A stretch of DNA of 64,000 nt from Symbioplanes lichenis (GCF_030709675.1 NZ_JAUZQD010000020.1:1-64000); one strand, 5' to 3'; positions 1-8,879 are shown, counted from the stretch's first letter. The notes: a model not told the origin generated them from the letters alone. Numbers and translations: made by a program.

Positions 1-160
1 CCCCGTCCGGGGCCGTATGCCCTCCGAAACAGACGCTCACCAAGTCACATGTCGCGGTGGCCGCGGGATCGCGTCGGTCGCGGCGTGCGGTGGCTGCTGT
101 TCGGCGGCGCCGGGATCAGATGCCGGCCGGGCCGCGCGGTGGCTTTCGGCGGCGCCGGGG

Positions 161-805
161 TCAGATGCCGGCCGCGGCCTCGTAGCGGCGGCGGGTCTCC
201 GCCATCTCCGGCTCGGACAGCGCCTCCTTCATGGCCAGGTCCGCGTACTTGGGCGGGAACATCTGGCGCAGCCGGTCGACGTATCTGACCTGCGGTGTCG
301 CCTCGACCACGCGAATGCCCGGCGGCTCGGTGGACATGTCGACGATGAGCGGGCCGGCCAGCTTGACGGCCACGTCCCACGGGCGCTTCTGCTCGGCGAC
401 TCCGCAGAAGTGGAAGCCGTAGACCGTCCGTACCGCGGCGATCGTGGTGGCGGCGGCGGGTTCGTACCCGTAGACGCGGACCCCGCAGATCACCGGAGCC
501 GGCGCCGCCGGGGCCGAGTGGCCGGCATGGTGATGTTGCTCGGGGCTCTGCTGCTCGAGCGTGTCGCGCATCCGGGTCATGAGCTGGTCCTCCAAGCTGA
601 CCGGGGCGCCGGCTTCAACCGCCCCTGCGCGGCCTGCTTCCGAGCCCGCGCCTGCCGGGCCGGCCACTGAGCCGGTGCGTGCGGGGTCGGCCACCGAGCC
701 GGTGCGGGCGGGGTTCGTCTCCGAGCCGGACGCGCGGGCCACGGCGACCGCGCCGCCCGTCACTGCCAGGATCACGGCCACTCCCGCGAAGCGGTTCAGG
801 CCCAT
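161..805 (-). CDS. Secreted hypothetical protein with Ala/Pro/Gly-rich repeats
   Basis: I do not recognise a family. The 214-residue product begins with a hydrophobic stretch (about residues 5-25) that looks like a signal peptide or N-terminal anchor. It is followed by short repeats of the type PARTGSVADPARTGSVAG (residues about 30-60), a His-rich patch near residue 90, and a folded-looking C-terminal half with two cysteines (in VICGV and FHFCGV) that could form a disulfide outside the cell. The start is supported by a GGGAGGAG ribosome binding site 5' of the ATG. The repeats use the same Pro/Ala/Arg/Thr/Gly composition as the non-coding repeats just upstream. The gene stands alone between the window edge and the AA10 gene on the same strand. 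Confidence 0.6.
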   Translation of the reverse strand: MGLNRFAGVAVILAVTGGAVAVARASGSETNPARTGSVADPARTGSVAGPAGAGSEAGRAGAVEAGAPVSLEDQLMTRMRDTLEQQSPEQHHHAGHSAPAAPAPVICGVRVYGYEPAAATTIAAVRTVYGFHFCGVAEQKRPWDVAVKLAGPLIVDMSTEPPGIRVVEATPQVRYVDRLRQMFPPKYADLAMKEALSEPEMAETRRRYEAAAGI

Positions 806-905
806 CGCTGCTGCTCCTCCCAGGTCGGCCGCGCTGCCTTCGCCTCCGTGGCAGCGCGGATGGTCATGACGGGCGGCGGTGAGCCCGGGTCCGCCGTTCG
901 GGAGC

Positions 906-1034
906 CCGGGCTCGAAGCGAACCGGGGCCCCGATGGACGCCCGGGCTCGGAGCGAACCCGGGTTGCCGGTCCGGAGTCCGGGCTCGAAGCGAACCGGGGC
1001 CCCGACGGACGCCCGGGCTCGGAGCGAACCCGGG
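906..1034. repeat. Two 57-bp direct repeats, 72-bp period
   Basis: Positions 906-962 and 978-1034 are the same 57-bp sequence with a single T/C difference, separated by 15 bp. Each copy contains smaller inverted CCCGGG-type segments, so the region could fold strongly. It fills the gap between the secreted hypothetical gene and the AA10 gene, with no plausible coding frame. Its origin is unknown. Slippage or duplication of a GC-rich intergenic repeat is the simple explanation. Confidence 0.8.
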
Positions 1035-1076
1035 GCCGTCGGACGGAGCCCCGGGTTCGAAGCGCCTCCGGGCGGA

Positions 1077-1730
1077 TCAGCCGAAGGTCACGTCGCTGCA
1101 CCACATGTAGGCCTGGTCGAGGTGCGAGGCCTGCCAGATGACGAACAGGATGTGGTTGCCGGTGTAGCCCGACGTGTTGATGTTGAACGAGATGTTCTGC
1201 GCCGGGGCGTACCGGCCGGTCTGCGTGATGAAGTCGAGGTTGCTCCAGCCGAGGGTCTGCGTGGCCGGGTTGTAGCCCTGCTTGCTCACATAGACCTTGA
1301 AGTAGTCGGCGCCGTGGCTCGCCTGGTCGTAGAGCTGCACCGTGAAGTTGTTGCTGACCCGGGTGCTCTTCCAGGCGCCGGGCTTGTTCAGGCTGTCGTT
1401 GCGGGTGAGGCCGTTGCTGCACAGCTGCCCGTTCGGCGTCTTGGCCTCGAACTGCGCGCCGAGACCGTCGCGCAGGGCGCTCATCCAGTTCCACATGGTG
1501 TCGGGGTTGGCCTGGAAGGCCTGGTAACACATCGGGTCCTGGGTCTGCATCGCCGGATCCATGTGGTGGCTGCCCCAGGTCTGCCAGCACTGATAGGCGC
1601 GGCTCGCCGGGTTGACGATGGTGCCGTGGGCCTGCGCCGGGCCGGCCCAGGACAGCAGGCTGATCATGGTGGCCAGCGCCACGGCCAGCACAAACACCGG
1701 CCGGCGGACGGTTGATCGGGATGTGTCCAC
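1077..1730 (-). CDS. Secreted AA10 lytic polysaccharide monooxygenase
   Basis: Copper-dependent oxidative enzyme of family AA10 (formerly CBM33), which cleaves crystalline chitin or cellulose outside the cell. The 217-residue product has a signal peptide (1-34) ending in QA, so the mature protein starts with His35. That residue and His139 (in ASHGADYF) would form the copper histidine brace, and Phe216 in the C-terminal SDVTF is the likely axial residue. Paired cysteines fit the fold. There is no additional binding module. The GTG at 1730 is chosen over an upstream in-frame ATG because GGAGG lies just before it and the signal peptide then has normal length. A TGGGAGCGCTCCCA palindrome lies about 25 bp upstream, suggesting sugar-responsive LacI-family control. 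Substrate specificity cannot be read directly. The neighbouring chitinases make chitin likely. Confidence 0.93.
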   Translation of the reverse strand: MDTSRSTVRRPVFVLAVALATMISLLSWAGPAQAHGTIVNPASRAYQCWQTWGSHHMDPAMQTQDPMCYQAFQANPDTMWNWMSALRDGLGAQFEAKTPNGQLCSNGLTRNDSLNKPGAWKSTRVSNNFTVQLYDQASHGADYFKVYVSKQGYNPATQTLGWSNLDFITQTGRYAPAQNISFNINTSGYTGNHILFVIWQASHLDQAYMWCSDVTFG

Positions 1731-1754
1731 GGGTGGTCCTCCAATTCCGGGGGA

Positions 1755-1768
1755 TGGGAGCGCTCCCA
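1755..1768. promoter_or_regulatory. LacI/CebR-type operator upstream of the AA10 gene
   Basis: Perfect 14-bp palindrome TGGGAGCGCTCCCA, 25 bp before the AA10 start. It equals the operator I remember for CebR, the cello-oligosaccharide-responsive LacI-family repressor of Streptomyces. No repressor gene of that family is in the window, so the regulator would be encoded elsewhere. Confidence 0.7.
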
Positions 1769-1860
1769 GCATTGCAGGTATGTTTCGTAATATCAACGTT
1801 GATCTATGTCAGACGGTCTCGAATGGCGGAGAAGCGGACAGCTGGCTAGCGTTGTCCGAC

Positions 1861-2667
1861 GTGCCGGAGGGACATACGATTCATCGCCTCGCCGCCCGTC
1901 ACCGGGAGCTCTTCGCCGGGCAGGCCGTCGCCGTCGACAGCCCGCAAGGCCGCTTCCAGGCGGGCGCCGCGCTGCTCGACGGGCGCCGCCTGGCGGACAC
2001 CGAGGCGTACGGGAAACATCTGCTCCACCACTACGACGGCGACGCGACCGTCCACATCCACCTGGGGCTCTACGGCAAGTTCGCCGACGGTGAGCTGCCG
2101 GCGCCCCCGCCCGTGGGGCTGATCCGGCTGCGCATGACCGGCGAGCGGCACTGGCTGGAGCTGCGCGGGCCGACCGCGTGCGAGATCCTGAACCCGCCCG
2201 AGGTCGCGGCGCTGCGAGCCCGGCTCGGCCAGGACCCGCTGCGCGACGACGCCGAGCCCGCTCTGGCCCACGCGCGGATCGGTGGCAGCTCGAAGCCCTT
2301 GTTCGCGCTGCTCATGGACCAGACCGTGGTGGCTGGGTGCGGGCTGATCTATGCCAACGAGGTGCTCTTCCGGGCCGGTCTCGCCCCGACGCTGCCGGGC
2401 CGCCGGGTGAGCGCCGAGCTGTGGCAGGAGATCTGGGACGACCTACGCGCGCTCATGAAGGAGGGCGTCGCGCGGGGCCGGATCGACACCGTGCACACCG
2501 AGCACACCCCCGAGGCGATGCGCCGGGCGCCCCGCGTGGACCGGCACGGCGGCGAGGTGTACGTCTACCGCCGCCCCGGCCAGCCCTGCCTGGTCTGCGG
2601 CACGACGGTCGCCCGGGGCGCGATGGCCGGCCGCAACCTCTACTGGTGCCCGTCCTGCCAGAAGTGA
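1861..2667 (+). CDS. Fpg/Nei-family DNA glycosylase (Nei2-like)
   Basis: Base-excision repair enzyme of the formamidopyrimidine-DNA glycosylase/endonuclease VIII family (268 residues). It removes oxidised bases and nicks the abasic site. The start is fixed by biochemistry: the GTG at 1861 gives PEGHTIHR, in which Pro2 is the catalytic nucleophile and Glu3 its partner, whereas an upstream in-frame ATG would bury it. The C-terminus carries the zinc finger CLVCG...WCPSCQK with four cysteines. The N-terminus resembles mycobacterial Nei2 (Rv2464c type) more than MutM or Nei1, from memory. No clear Shine-Dalgarno precedes the GTG. The gene is divergent from the AA10 gene and appears monocistronic. 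Confidence 0.9.
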   Translation: MPEGHTIHRLAARHRELFAGQAVAVDSPQGRFQAGAALLDGRRLADTEAYGKHLLHHYDGDATVHIHLGLYGKFADGELPAPPPVGLIRLRMTGERHWLELRGPTACEILNPPEVAALRARLGQDPLRDDAEPALAHARIGGSSKPLFALLMDQTVVAGCGLIYANEVLFRAGLAPTLPGRRVSAELWQEIWDDLRALMKEGVARGRIDTVHTEHTPEAMRRAPRVDRHGGEVYVYRRPGQPCLVCGTTVARGAMAGRNLYWCPSCQK

Positions 2668-2849
2668 AGTCCGAACGGCGTCGCCCGGCTCCGCAAGAAG
2701 CAAAAGGCGATCAGTCCTCGCCCGCCGCTGACTCTCGCTTCCCTGACCTGCAGCGCTCCGCTCGCGGGCGTCCAGGAGGGGCGGGACATGCGGCGCTGCT
2801 CAACTCATGCGCGCGCCGGGTGGCCGGGGCGGGCGACGGTGCTGACCTC

Positions 2850-2990
2850 GCGGGCGGGGTGACGACGGTGCCCGGTGCGCGGGCGGGGTGACGACGGCGC
2901 TCAGTGCGCGGGCGAAGGCGACGGCGGGGCTGAGGGCGACGGCGGGGTCAGCTTGCGGGCGGGGGCGACGGCGGGGCTGAGGGCGACGGG
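2850..2990. repeat. Imperfect GC-rich tandem repeat (period near 29 bp)
   Basis: Units beginning GCGGGCGGGGTGACGACGG recur at 2850 and 2879, then decay into GCGGGCGAAGGCGACGG-type units. The last part overlaps the 3' end of the deacetylase gene and encodes its Ser/Pro-rich tail. The rest of 2668-2947 holds no credible gene. Confidence 0.5.
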
Positions 2991-4423
2991 CGGTCCACTC
3001 CGGCGGCTCCCGCGGCGGGGGCCGAGGAGGCCGGAGCGGCCGGGGCCGTCGGGGCCGGCGGGATGCCCGGCAGTCCGAGCGTGAAGCGCGTCTGCAGCCA
3101 CGGGATCAGTGTCTCGTACGCCTTGATCGTGTCGGGCTGGTTGAAGTCGTGCGACAGCACGATCGCCCCGGGCCGGGTGTGCTTCTGGACGCTCTTGATG
3201 ACCCGCTCGATGTGCGTGTCGTCCTTCTCGCCCTCGGGGTGGTCCCAGTCGGCCGGGTCGACCTCCCAGTAGAGCGAGGTCATCCCGTCGGCGTAGGCCG
3301 TCTGCACCAGCAGGTCGGTGAAGTTGCCGCCCGGCGCCCGGAAGAACGGGATCTCGGCGCCCGGGACGGCGGCGCGGATGGCGGCGTTGGTGCGGGCCAG
3401 GTCGGCGCGGATCTTCTCCGGCTTGTCCTTGCCGATGGTGAGGCTGTGGTCCCACGTGTGGTTGCACAGCGTGTGCCCGGCCTCGACGATGTCGCGGACG
3501 ATGTCGGGGTGCCGCTTGACCTGCTGGCCGACCAGGCAGAAGGTCGCCTTGACCCGATATTTGGCCAGCATCGCCAGCAGCTTGGGCGTCTGCTCGGGGT
3601 CGGGCCCGTCGTCGAAGGTCAGCGCGACGGTGGACGAGCCCGTGGTGCGCAGCGACTGGCCCGGGCCGTCGCCGGCGGGCACCAGCACGGTCTGCGCGGC
3701 GGCGGTCGGCGTGGCCGAGGCGCCCGGGGTCGCGGCCGGGACGGCGTGCGTCGGACCGGCGGACTTGCCGGAGCCGGCCGCTTCGGGCGCACCGGCCGTC
3801 TGGTCGGCGTCGCCGGCGACGGGCTTGCCGGCGGGGGCGTCGGCGGTGTCCTGCGGCTTGGTCTTGGGCTTGCTGGTCGCCGTGACGGCGTGGTCGGCTG
3901 CGATCGGGTCGACCGTCGTGTCGCCGCCGCGCTGCTGCATGGGCAGGATGACCGCGAACAGGCCGGCGACGACGAGGGCGCCGAGCACCACCGACTGGCG
4001 GGTCCGGCTGAGGGTGCCCGAGCCCGGGGCGCGGTGGGCGCCGCCGGAGGAGCGCACGCCGGGCAGCCCGCGCACGGTGACGACCGGTTGGTCCGGGTGG
4101 GAGTGCCGGCCCCGGCGGCCCGAGCCCGCGTCGAGCGCGGCGCGGCGGCCCCCGGCGATCCGGCGGGTGGAGGACCCGGGCGCCGCGGAGTCCGCACGCG
4201 GCTCGGAACGCCGATGCCGTCCGAACTCGCCAGTGCCACCGGTGAGAGCAGAACCCGGCGTGGCCGACGAAGGCGCAGCAGCCGACGAAGACGCGGATGC
4301 CGAAGAAGAAGACGCGCGCGAAGAGCGCGAAGGGGCGCCGCTGACACGGGCGCGCGGGGCCGGCCCGGCCGCGTGTCGCGGCCCGCTTCCGGTCGCCGTA
4401 CGTTTGGGGGGTTGCGGCGGCAT
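2948..4423 (-). CDS. Membrane-anchored NodB-type polysaccharide deacetylase
   Basis: Carbohydrate esterase family 4 protein (491 residues), probably removing N-acetyl groups from peptidoglycan or chitin-like glycans at the cell surface. A long basic Ser/Ala/Pro-rich cytoplasmic segment (1-140) precedes one membrane helix (about 144-161), a Pro/Thr/Ala-rich linker (165-260) and the NodB domain (about 264-450). Catalytic motifs are intact: TFDDGP (269-274), the metal-binding HTWDH (322-326), FRAPGG (361-366) and LSHD (423-426). The tail is Pro/Ser-rich. The N-terminal extension is far longer than in typical NodB enzymes, and no clear ribosome binding site precedes the ATG, so the start is uncertain. 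A short inverted repeat lies upstream. Confidence 0.88.
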   Translation of the reverse strand: MPPQPPKRTATGSGPRHAAGPAPRARVSGAPSRSSRASSSSASASSSAAAPSSATPGSALTGGTGEFGRHRRSEPRADSAAPGSSTRRIAGGRRAALDAGSGRRGRHSHPDQPVVTVRGLPGVRSSGGAHRAPGSGTLSRTRQSVVLGALVVAGLFAVILPMQQRGGDTTVDPIAADHAVTATSKPKTKPQDTADAPAGKPVAGDADQTAGAPEAAGSGKSAGPTHAVPAATPGASATPTAAAQTVLVPAGDGPGQSLRTTGSSTVALTFDDGPDPEQTPKLLAMLAKYRVKATFCLVGQQVKRHPDIVRDIVEAGHTLCNHTWDHSLTIGKDKPEKIRADLARTNAAIRAAVPGAEIPFFRAPGGNFTDLLVQTAYADGMTSLYWEVDPADWDHPEGEKDDTHIERVIKSVQKHTRPGAIVLSHDFNQPDTIKAYETLIPWLQTRFTLGLPGIPPAPTAPAAPASSAPAAGAAGVDRPSPSAPPSPPPAS

Positions 4424-4454
4424 TCGTCATGGATACCGTTTGGCTCGATCAAAA

Positions 4455-4470
4455 ACGATACCAATATCGT
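4455..4470. promoter_or_regulatory. Inverted repeat upstream of the deacetylase gene
   Basis: ACGATA and TATCGT form perfect 6-bp arms around CCAA, 32 bp upstream of the deacetylase start, in an AT-richer patch that probably contains its promoter. It could bind a repressor. No cognate regulator is evident. Confidence 0.35.
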
Positions 4471-4539
4471 GTACGCGCAATTACACCCGGTCATTGACGC
4501 TGGTGAACCGAGTGTGATGAAGCGCCGAGGTGATAAGAC

Positions 4540-5916
4540 TCAGCGTGAGGCGTGGACCTCGTCGGTCGCTTTCCGGGCGGCGATGAGCACCGGATCCCAC
4601 ACGGGGGAGAACGGCGGCGCGTAACTCAGATCGAGCGCCGTCATCTCCTCGACCGTCATGCGGTTCCAGATGGCGATGGCCAGCGAGTCGATCCGCTTGG
4701 CCGCCTCCTCGCGCCCGACGATCTGGGCGCCCAGCAACATTCCCGTACGCCGCTCCGCGATCAGCTTGATCGTCATCTCCGACGCCCCGGGGTAATAGCC
4801 CGCGCGACTGGTCGACTCCACCGTGGACGTGACGAACGCGAAGCCCGCCTGATCCGCTTCCTTCTCGGTGAGTCCGGTGCGCGCCACTTCGAGTTCGCAC
4901 ACCTTCGTGACGGCCGTGCCGATGACTCCGGGAAAGGTCGCGTATCCGCCGCCGAGATTGATGCCCGCCACCCGGCCCTGTTTGTTGGCGTGCGTGCCGA
5001 GCGGGGCGTGCAGCGGGCGGCCGCTGATCCGGTGCACGGTCTGCACACAGTCGCCCGCGGCCCACACCCCGGGGACGGGCCCGTCCGGCCCCACGACGCG
5101 CATGCGCAGATCGGTCCGAAGGCCACCGGTCGGGCCCAGCGGGAGGCCGGCCTCGGCGGCGAGGGCGGTGTTCGGGCGGACGCCCAGCCCGAGCACCACG
5201 ATGTCGGCCGGGAGTGTCCCGTCGTCGGTGACCACGGCACGCACCCGGCCGTCCGCGGTCTCGAGCCCGGTGACGTGCGTGTCCGTGCGTACCTCGATGC
5301 CCAGCCCGCAGATCGCGTCGCGCACCCGGCGGCCCATGTCGGGATCCACCGTGGACATGGGCTGCGCCGACTTCTCGACCAGCGTGACGTCGAGCCCGCG
5401 GCGGACCATTGCCTCGGCCATCTCCACGCCGATGTAGCCGCCGCCGATGACCACGGCCTTGCGGCGCTCGGCGGACGACAGCCACTCCATGATGGCGGTC
5501 CCGTCGTCGAGCGTCTGCACGCCGAAGACGCCGGCGGCATCCACCCGCGCCCACTCCGGCGTGACCGGGACGGCGCCGGCGGCGTACACGAGCTCGTCGA
5601 AGCCCTCCCGGCGCTCGCCGCCGCCCGTCAGGTCCCGCGCGACCACCTCGCGCCGGTCGAGGTCGATCGCGGTCACCTCGTGCCGCAGGTGCACGTCGAT
5701 CCCGGCCTGCGCGAACTCCGCGGGCGTCCGGGCGATCAGCGCGTCCCGGTCCTTGACGGCGCCGCCGATCCAGTACGGAATCCCGCACGCCGAGTAGGAC
5801 GTGAAGTGCCCGCGCTCGAACGCCACGATCTCCAGCTCGTCCGGTCCCCGGCGCTTACGGGCCTGCGACGCGGCCGACATGCCCGCCGCGTCGGCGCCGA
5901 CGACCACGAGCTTCAC
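4540..5916 (-). CDS. FAD-dependent CoA-disulfide reductase / NADH oxidase-like enzyme
   Basis: Pyridine nucleotide-disulfide oxidoreductase of the single-cysteine class (458 residues), which includes CoA-disulfide reductase, NADH oxidase and persulfide reductase. It has an N-terminal FAD-binding segment (VVVGADAAGMSAA), the redox cysteine Cys44 in YSACGIPY, an NAD-binding GGGYIGVE motif near residue 155, the second FAD motif WAAGD, and a C-terminal dimerisation domain. There is no rhodanese extension. The GTG at 5916 overlaps the TGA of the upstream GCS2 gene by four bases, implying translational coupling. A much longer open frame upstream is only the antisense-phase shadow of that gene. Which disulfide is reduced cannot be told. 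Pairing with a gamma-glutamyl ligase-like gene suggests low-molecular-weight thiol metabolism, as inference. Confidence 0.87.
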   Translation of the reverse strand: MKLVVVGADAAGMSAASQARKRRGPDELEIVAFERGHFTSYSACGIPYWIGGAVKDRDALIARTPAEFAQAGIDVHLRHEVTAIDLDRREVVARDLTGGGERREGFDELVYAAGAVPVTPEWARVDAAGVFGVQTLDDGTAIMEWLSSAERRKAVVIGGGYIGVEMAEAMVRRGLDVTLVEKSAQPMSTVDPDMGRRVRDAICGLGIEVRTDTHVTGLETADGRVRAVVTDDGTLPADIVVLGLGVRPNTALAAEAGLPLGPTGGLRTDLRMRVVGPDGPVPGVWAAGDCVQTVHRISGRPLHAPLGTHANKQGRVAGINLGGGYATFPGVIGTAVTKVCELEVARTGLTEKEADQAGFAFVTSTVESTSRAGYYPGASEMTIKLIAERRTGMLLGAQIVGREEAAKRIDSLAIAIWNRMTVEEMTALDLSYAPPFSPVWDPVLIAARKATDEVHASR

Positions 5917-7085
5917 AGCTCGGGGGCGCCCTTCGTGGTGGCGGCCAGCCAGTCGACGACGTCCGAGACGGTGGCGCCCTGGGAGAGCAGTGCGCGCTGC
6001 CGGGCCGCCCCGGTGCCGTGCGAGCGCAGCCGGCCCATCAGGATCGTCGCCATCTCGAGGTCGCCGTGGCGCTCGAGCTCCGGGCGTACGTAGTCGAAGA
6101 GCTGGCGCATCAGCCGCCACGCCGGGCGCGGCTCGCGGGTGGCCATGTCGATGTTGAGCCCCTCGAGCCCGTCCTTCGCGGCCCGCCAGTGCGCGGCCAT
6201 GAGCAGCGGCTGCGGCACGTCGGGAGCCTGCTTGCCGTCCTGCACGTCGCTGAGGATCGTCGCGACGAGCGCCCGGGCGAGCGCGGCCAGCAGCAGCGTG
6301 TCGTCGAGCGAGGGGCAGACGTCGCCCATCCTGATCTCGACCGTGGGGTAGTTGGCGGAGAGGCGGGCGTACCAGTAGAGCATGCCCTCGTCCAGTGCGG
6401 CGCCGCTCGCGATGAGGTCGGAGATCATCGTCAGGTAGTGGTCGTGCGACTGGAGATAGGGCGTCGGGCCGACGGTGGGCCAGCGCTCCCACTGCATCGA
6501 GCGCCAGCTGGCGTACGTGGTGTCGCGCCCGGCCCACAACGGCGAGTTGGCCGTCGCCGCCTGGAAGATGGGCAGCCAGGGGCGCAGGTGGTTGAGGACC
6601 TGCACGCCCGTCTCCGGGTCGGGGATGCTGACGTGGACGTGCATGCCGCACATGCCGCCGCCGGGGGAGAGCTCGCCGAAGCGCTCGCGCATCCGGTGGT
6701 AGCGCGGCTTGTCGACCACGCGCGCGTTGGGTCCGGCCGCGGGGGCGGTGCCGACGGCGAGCAGCCGGACGCCGGCGGCCTCGGCGGCGCTCGCGATGCC
6801 GGCGCGCACATGCCGCAGAGCGTCGTACAGACCGCGCAGCTCGAGCTGGGGCGGGCTCGCCGTCTCGATCTGGCTGCGCATGAACTCGTGCTGCACCGCT
6901 TCGGCCAGCTCGTCGGGAACCTGGTCGAAGACCTCCTCGACCGCCTCCACCGCGCGCGGCTCGACCGCGTCGACCAGGAGGTATTCCTCCTCGACGCCGA
7001 GCGTCAGCAGGCCCTGGGACTCGGCCTCGTCGCGCATCTCCTCGGAGATCGTCGTCGCTCCTGCTGCGGTCTCCGAAGTCGCCAT
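5913..7085 (-). CDS. GCS2 (YbdK-type) carboxylate-amine ligase
   Basis: ATP-dependent ligase of the glutamate-cysteine ligase 2 family (390 residues). Members join a carboxylate, often glutamate, to an amine, and E. coli YbdK has weak gamma-glutamylcysteine ligase activity. The N-terminal signature TLGVEEEYLLVD and the metal/ATP-site motifs GMHVHVSIP and EIRMGD are present. The ATG at 7085 is preferred to an upstream GTG/ATG because the family start lies about 25 residues before the GVEEEY motif and a GGGGG stretch precedes it. It is the first gene of a two-gene unit with the flavin disulfide reductase. Actinobacteria use mycothiol, so true glutathione synthesis is not implied. The physiological substrate is unknown. 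Confidence 0.85.
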   Translation of the reverse strand: MATSETAAGATTISEEMRDEAESQGLLTLGVEEEYLLVDAVEPRAVEAVEEVFDQVPDELAEAVQHEFMRSQIETASPPQLELRGLYDALRHVRAGIASAAEAAGVRLLAVGTAPAAGPNARVVDKPRYHRMRERFGELSPGGGMCGMHVHVSIPDPETGVQVLNHLRPWLPIFQAATANSPLWAGRDTTYASWRSMQWERWPTVGPTPYLQSHDHYLTMISDLIASGAALDEGMLYWYARLSANYPTVEIRMGDVCPSLDDTLLLAALARALVATILSDVQDGKQAPDVPQPLLMAAHWRAAKDGLEGLNIDMATREPRPAWRLMRQLFDYVRPELERHGDLEMATILMGRLRSHGTGAARQRALLSQGATVSDVVDWLAATTKGAPEL

Positions 7086-7242
7086 GCGCCGCAAGATACC
7101 CCCTGGGGTCGGCCGGAAAACGAACATCGTCCCCAGCCTGTCGCGGGCCCGGCGCCCCCGGGACGTTTCAGGCTTCTTGTCGCCCGGTCGTGCATTGAGA
7201 TTGATAGATATTGACTCGATCTCGTAACGTCCCCGAAACTCT

Positions 7243-7258
7243 GTGAGAGCGCTCTCAC
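7243..7258. promoter_or_regulatory. LacI-type operator upstream of the GH16 glucanase gene
   Basis: Perfect 16-bp palindrome GTGAGAGCGCTCTCAC, ending 18 bp before the glucanase start and so overlapping the likely promoter or leader. It shares the GAGCGCTC core with the sites upstream of the AA10 gene and between the two arms of the ammonia-lyase cluster, but differs in the flanks, fitting related LacI-family proteins with different specificities. Confidence 0.7.
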
Positions 7259-7276
7259 GATCAAGGAGCCGTCCTC

Positions 7277-8635
7277 ATGAAGATTCGTCTCGCCCTGGCC
7301 GCCGGTGCGGCCGTCCTCGTAGCCCCGCTCGCCCTCGCCGCCACCGCCGACGCCTCGCTGCCGCCCCCGCCCTCCGGCTGGACCCAGGTCTGGGCGGACG
7401 ACTTCACCGGGTCCGCGGGCACCCTGCCCAGCTCGGCCAACTGGATCTTCGACACCGGCACCAGCTATCCGGGCGGCCCCGCCAACTGGGGCACCGGCGA
7501 GATCCAGACCTACACCACGAGTACGAGCAACATCAGCCAGGACGGGTCCGGCAACCTGCGCATCACGCCGATCCGCAGCAGCTCCGGCCAGTGGACGTCG
7601 GCGCGCATCGAGACGCAGCGCAGCGACTTCAAGCCGCCGTCGGGCGGGGTGCTGCGGCTCGAGGGGCGCATCCAGATGCCGAACGTCACCGGCGCGGCGG
7701 CGTCGGGTTACTGGCCGGCGTTCTGGGCCCTCGGCGCGCCCTATCGCGGCAACTACCAGAACTGGCCGGGCATCGGCGAGCTCGACATCATGGAGAACGT
7801 CAACGGCATCAACCAGGTCTGGGGCACGCTGCACTGCGGCGTCAACCCGGGCGGCCCGTGCAACGAGACGAACGGCCTCGGCGCGACGCGGGCCTGTCCG
7901 GGCTCCAGCTGCCAGGGCAATTTCCACACGTACGCCTTCGAGTGGGACCGCAGCACGAGCCCCGAGCAGCTCCGGTGGTACGTCGACGGGACGCAGTTCT
8001 TCACGGTCACGTCCAGTCAGGTCGGCGAGCCGTACTGGACGAACATGACGTCGCACAACGGTTACTTCATGCTGCTGAACGTGGCGATCGGCGGCGCCTT
8101 CCCGAACGGGGTCGCCGGGTCCGCGACGCCGACGAGCGCGACCGTCTCCGGCGTGCCCATGCTGGTCGACTATGTCGCGGCCTACACCCGGGGCGGGGGC
8201 GGCACCACTCCGCCGCCGAGCGGGGGCACGCGGGACGCCTACTCGACGATCGAGGCCGAGTCGTACGACGCCGCGTCCTCAGTGATCAAGGAGACGGCTT
8301 CGGAGGGTGGCCAGAACGTCGGCGCGATCGGCAACGGTGACTGGCTGCAGTTCAACAACGTCAACTTCGGCTCGTCGGCGCCGCGCGACTTCCTGGCGCG
8401 GGTGTCCTCCGGCGCGGGAAGTGGCGTCAGCGGTCTCGTCGAGGTGCGCGTGGACAGCCGGTCGAATGCGCCGATCGGGTCCTTCGCGCTCGGCAACACG
8501 GGCGGCTGGCAGTCGTGGCGCTCGGTGCCCGGCAACGTCTCCGGGGTCACCGGCACGCACACGGTCTACCTGACCTTCACCAGCGGCCAGTCCGCCGACT
8601 TCGTCAACGTCAACTGGTTCCAGTTCCGCCGCTAG
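7277..8635 (+). CDS. Secreted GH16 endo-beta-1,3-glucanase with CBM6
   Basis: Laminarinase-type enzyme (452 residues) that hydrolyses beta-1,3-glucan outside the cell. It has a signal peptide (about 1-26), a GH16 domain (about 33-304) with the catalytic GELDIMEN motif, where Glu168 is the nucleophile, Asp170 assists and Glu173 is the acid/base, then a Gly/Thr/Pro linker (305-318), and a CBM6 module (about 320-452, ending NWFQFRR) that typically binds beta-glucan. AAGGAG lies before the ATG. The gene is monocistronic behind the GAGCGCTC operator, so induction by oligosaccharide is likely. With the downstream chitinases it would attack fungal walls. Confidence 0.95.
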   Translation: MKIRLALAAGAAVLVAPLALAATADASLPPPPSGWTQVWADDFTGSAGTLPSSANWIFDTGTSYPGGPANWGTGEIQTYTTSTSNISQDGSGNLRITPIRSSSGQWTSARIETQRSDFKPPSGGVLRLEGRIQMPNVTGAAASGYWPAFWALGAPYRGNYQNWPGIGELDIMENVNGINQVWGTLHCGVNPGGPCNETNGLGATRACPGSSCQGNFHTYAFEWDRSTSPEQLRWYVDGTQFFTVTSSQVGEPYWTNMTSHNGYFMLLNVAIGGAFPNGVAGSATPTSATVSGVPMLVDYVAAYTRGGGGTTPPPSGGTRDAYSTIEAESYDAASSVIKETASEGGQNVGAIGNGDWLQFNNVNFGSSAPRDFLARVSSGAGSGVSGLVEVRVDSRSNAPIGSFALGNTGGWQSWRSVPGNVSGVTGTHTVYLTFTSGQSADFVNVNWFQFRR

Positions 8636-8812
8636 GGGTTTTTCCACTCACACACGTCGCCCGGTGCGGCATCGCGATCTGGACGCGTCAGCGGCCAGCG
8701 ATGTCGTGCCGGGCCCTCGGCGTGAGCGACGGTCTGTACGCCCCACCCAGCTACGACATCCAGAATTTGATCTTGATCTGGACGTTAACTGGAAATTAAG
8801 TTGGCCAATACC

Positions 8813-8829
8813 TTTACAGGCTTTGTAAA
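8813..8829. promoter_or_regulatory. Inverted repeat upstream of the chitinase pair
   Basis: TTTACA and TGTAAA are perfect 6-bp arms around GGCTT, about 50 bp before the first chitinase gene, in an AT-rich patch inside very GC-rich DNA. Position and symmetry suggest an operator. It differs from the direct repeats I remember for Streptomyces chitinase promoters. The rest of 8636-8879 shows nothing recognisable. Confidence 0.45.
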
Positions 8830-8879
8830 CACTCCTAATAATTGGGCCACCCCATCCCCCTGGTGGAAGGCCCATCCCC

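Noticed and set aside
4540..6651. A 703-residue open frame that could be read as a fusion of an unknown domain and the flavin disulfide reductase
   Set aside because: The first 245 residues are the out-of-phase reading of the GCS2 gene, are Arg/Ala/Pro-rich, and the flavoprotein has a good GTG start with a four-base overlap at 5916.
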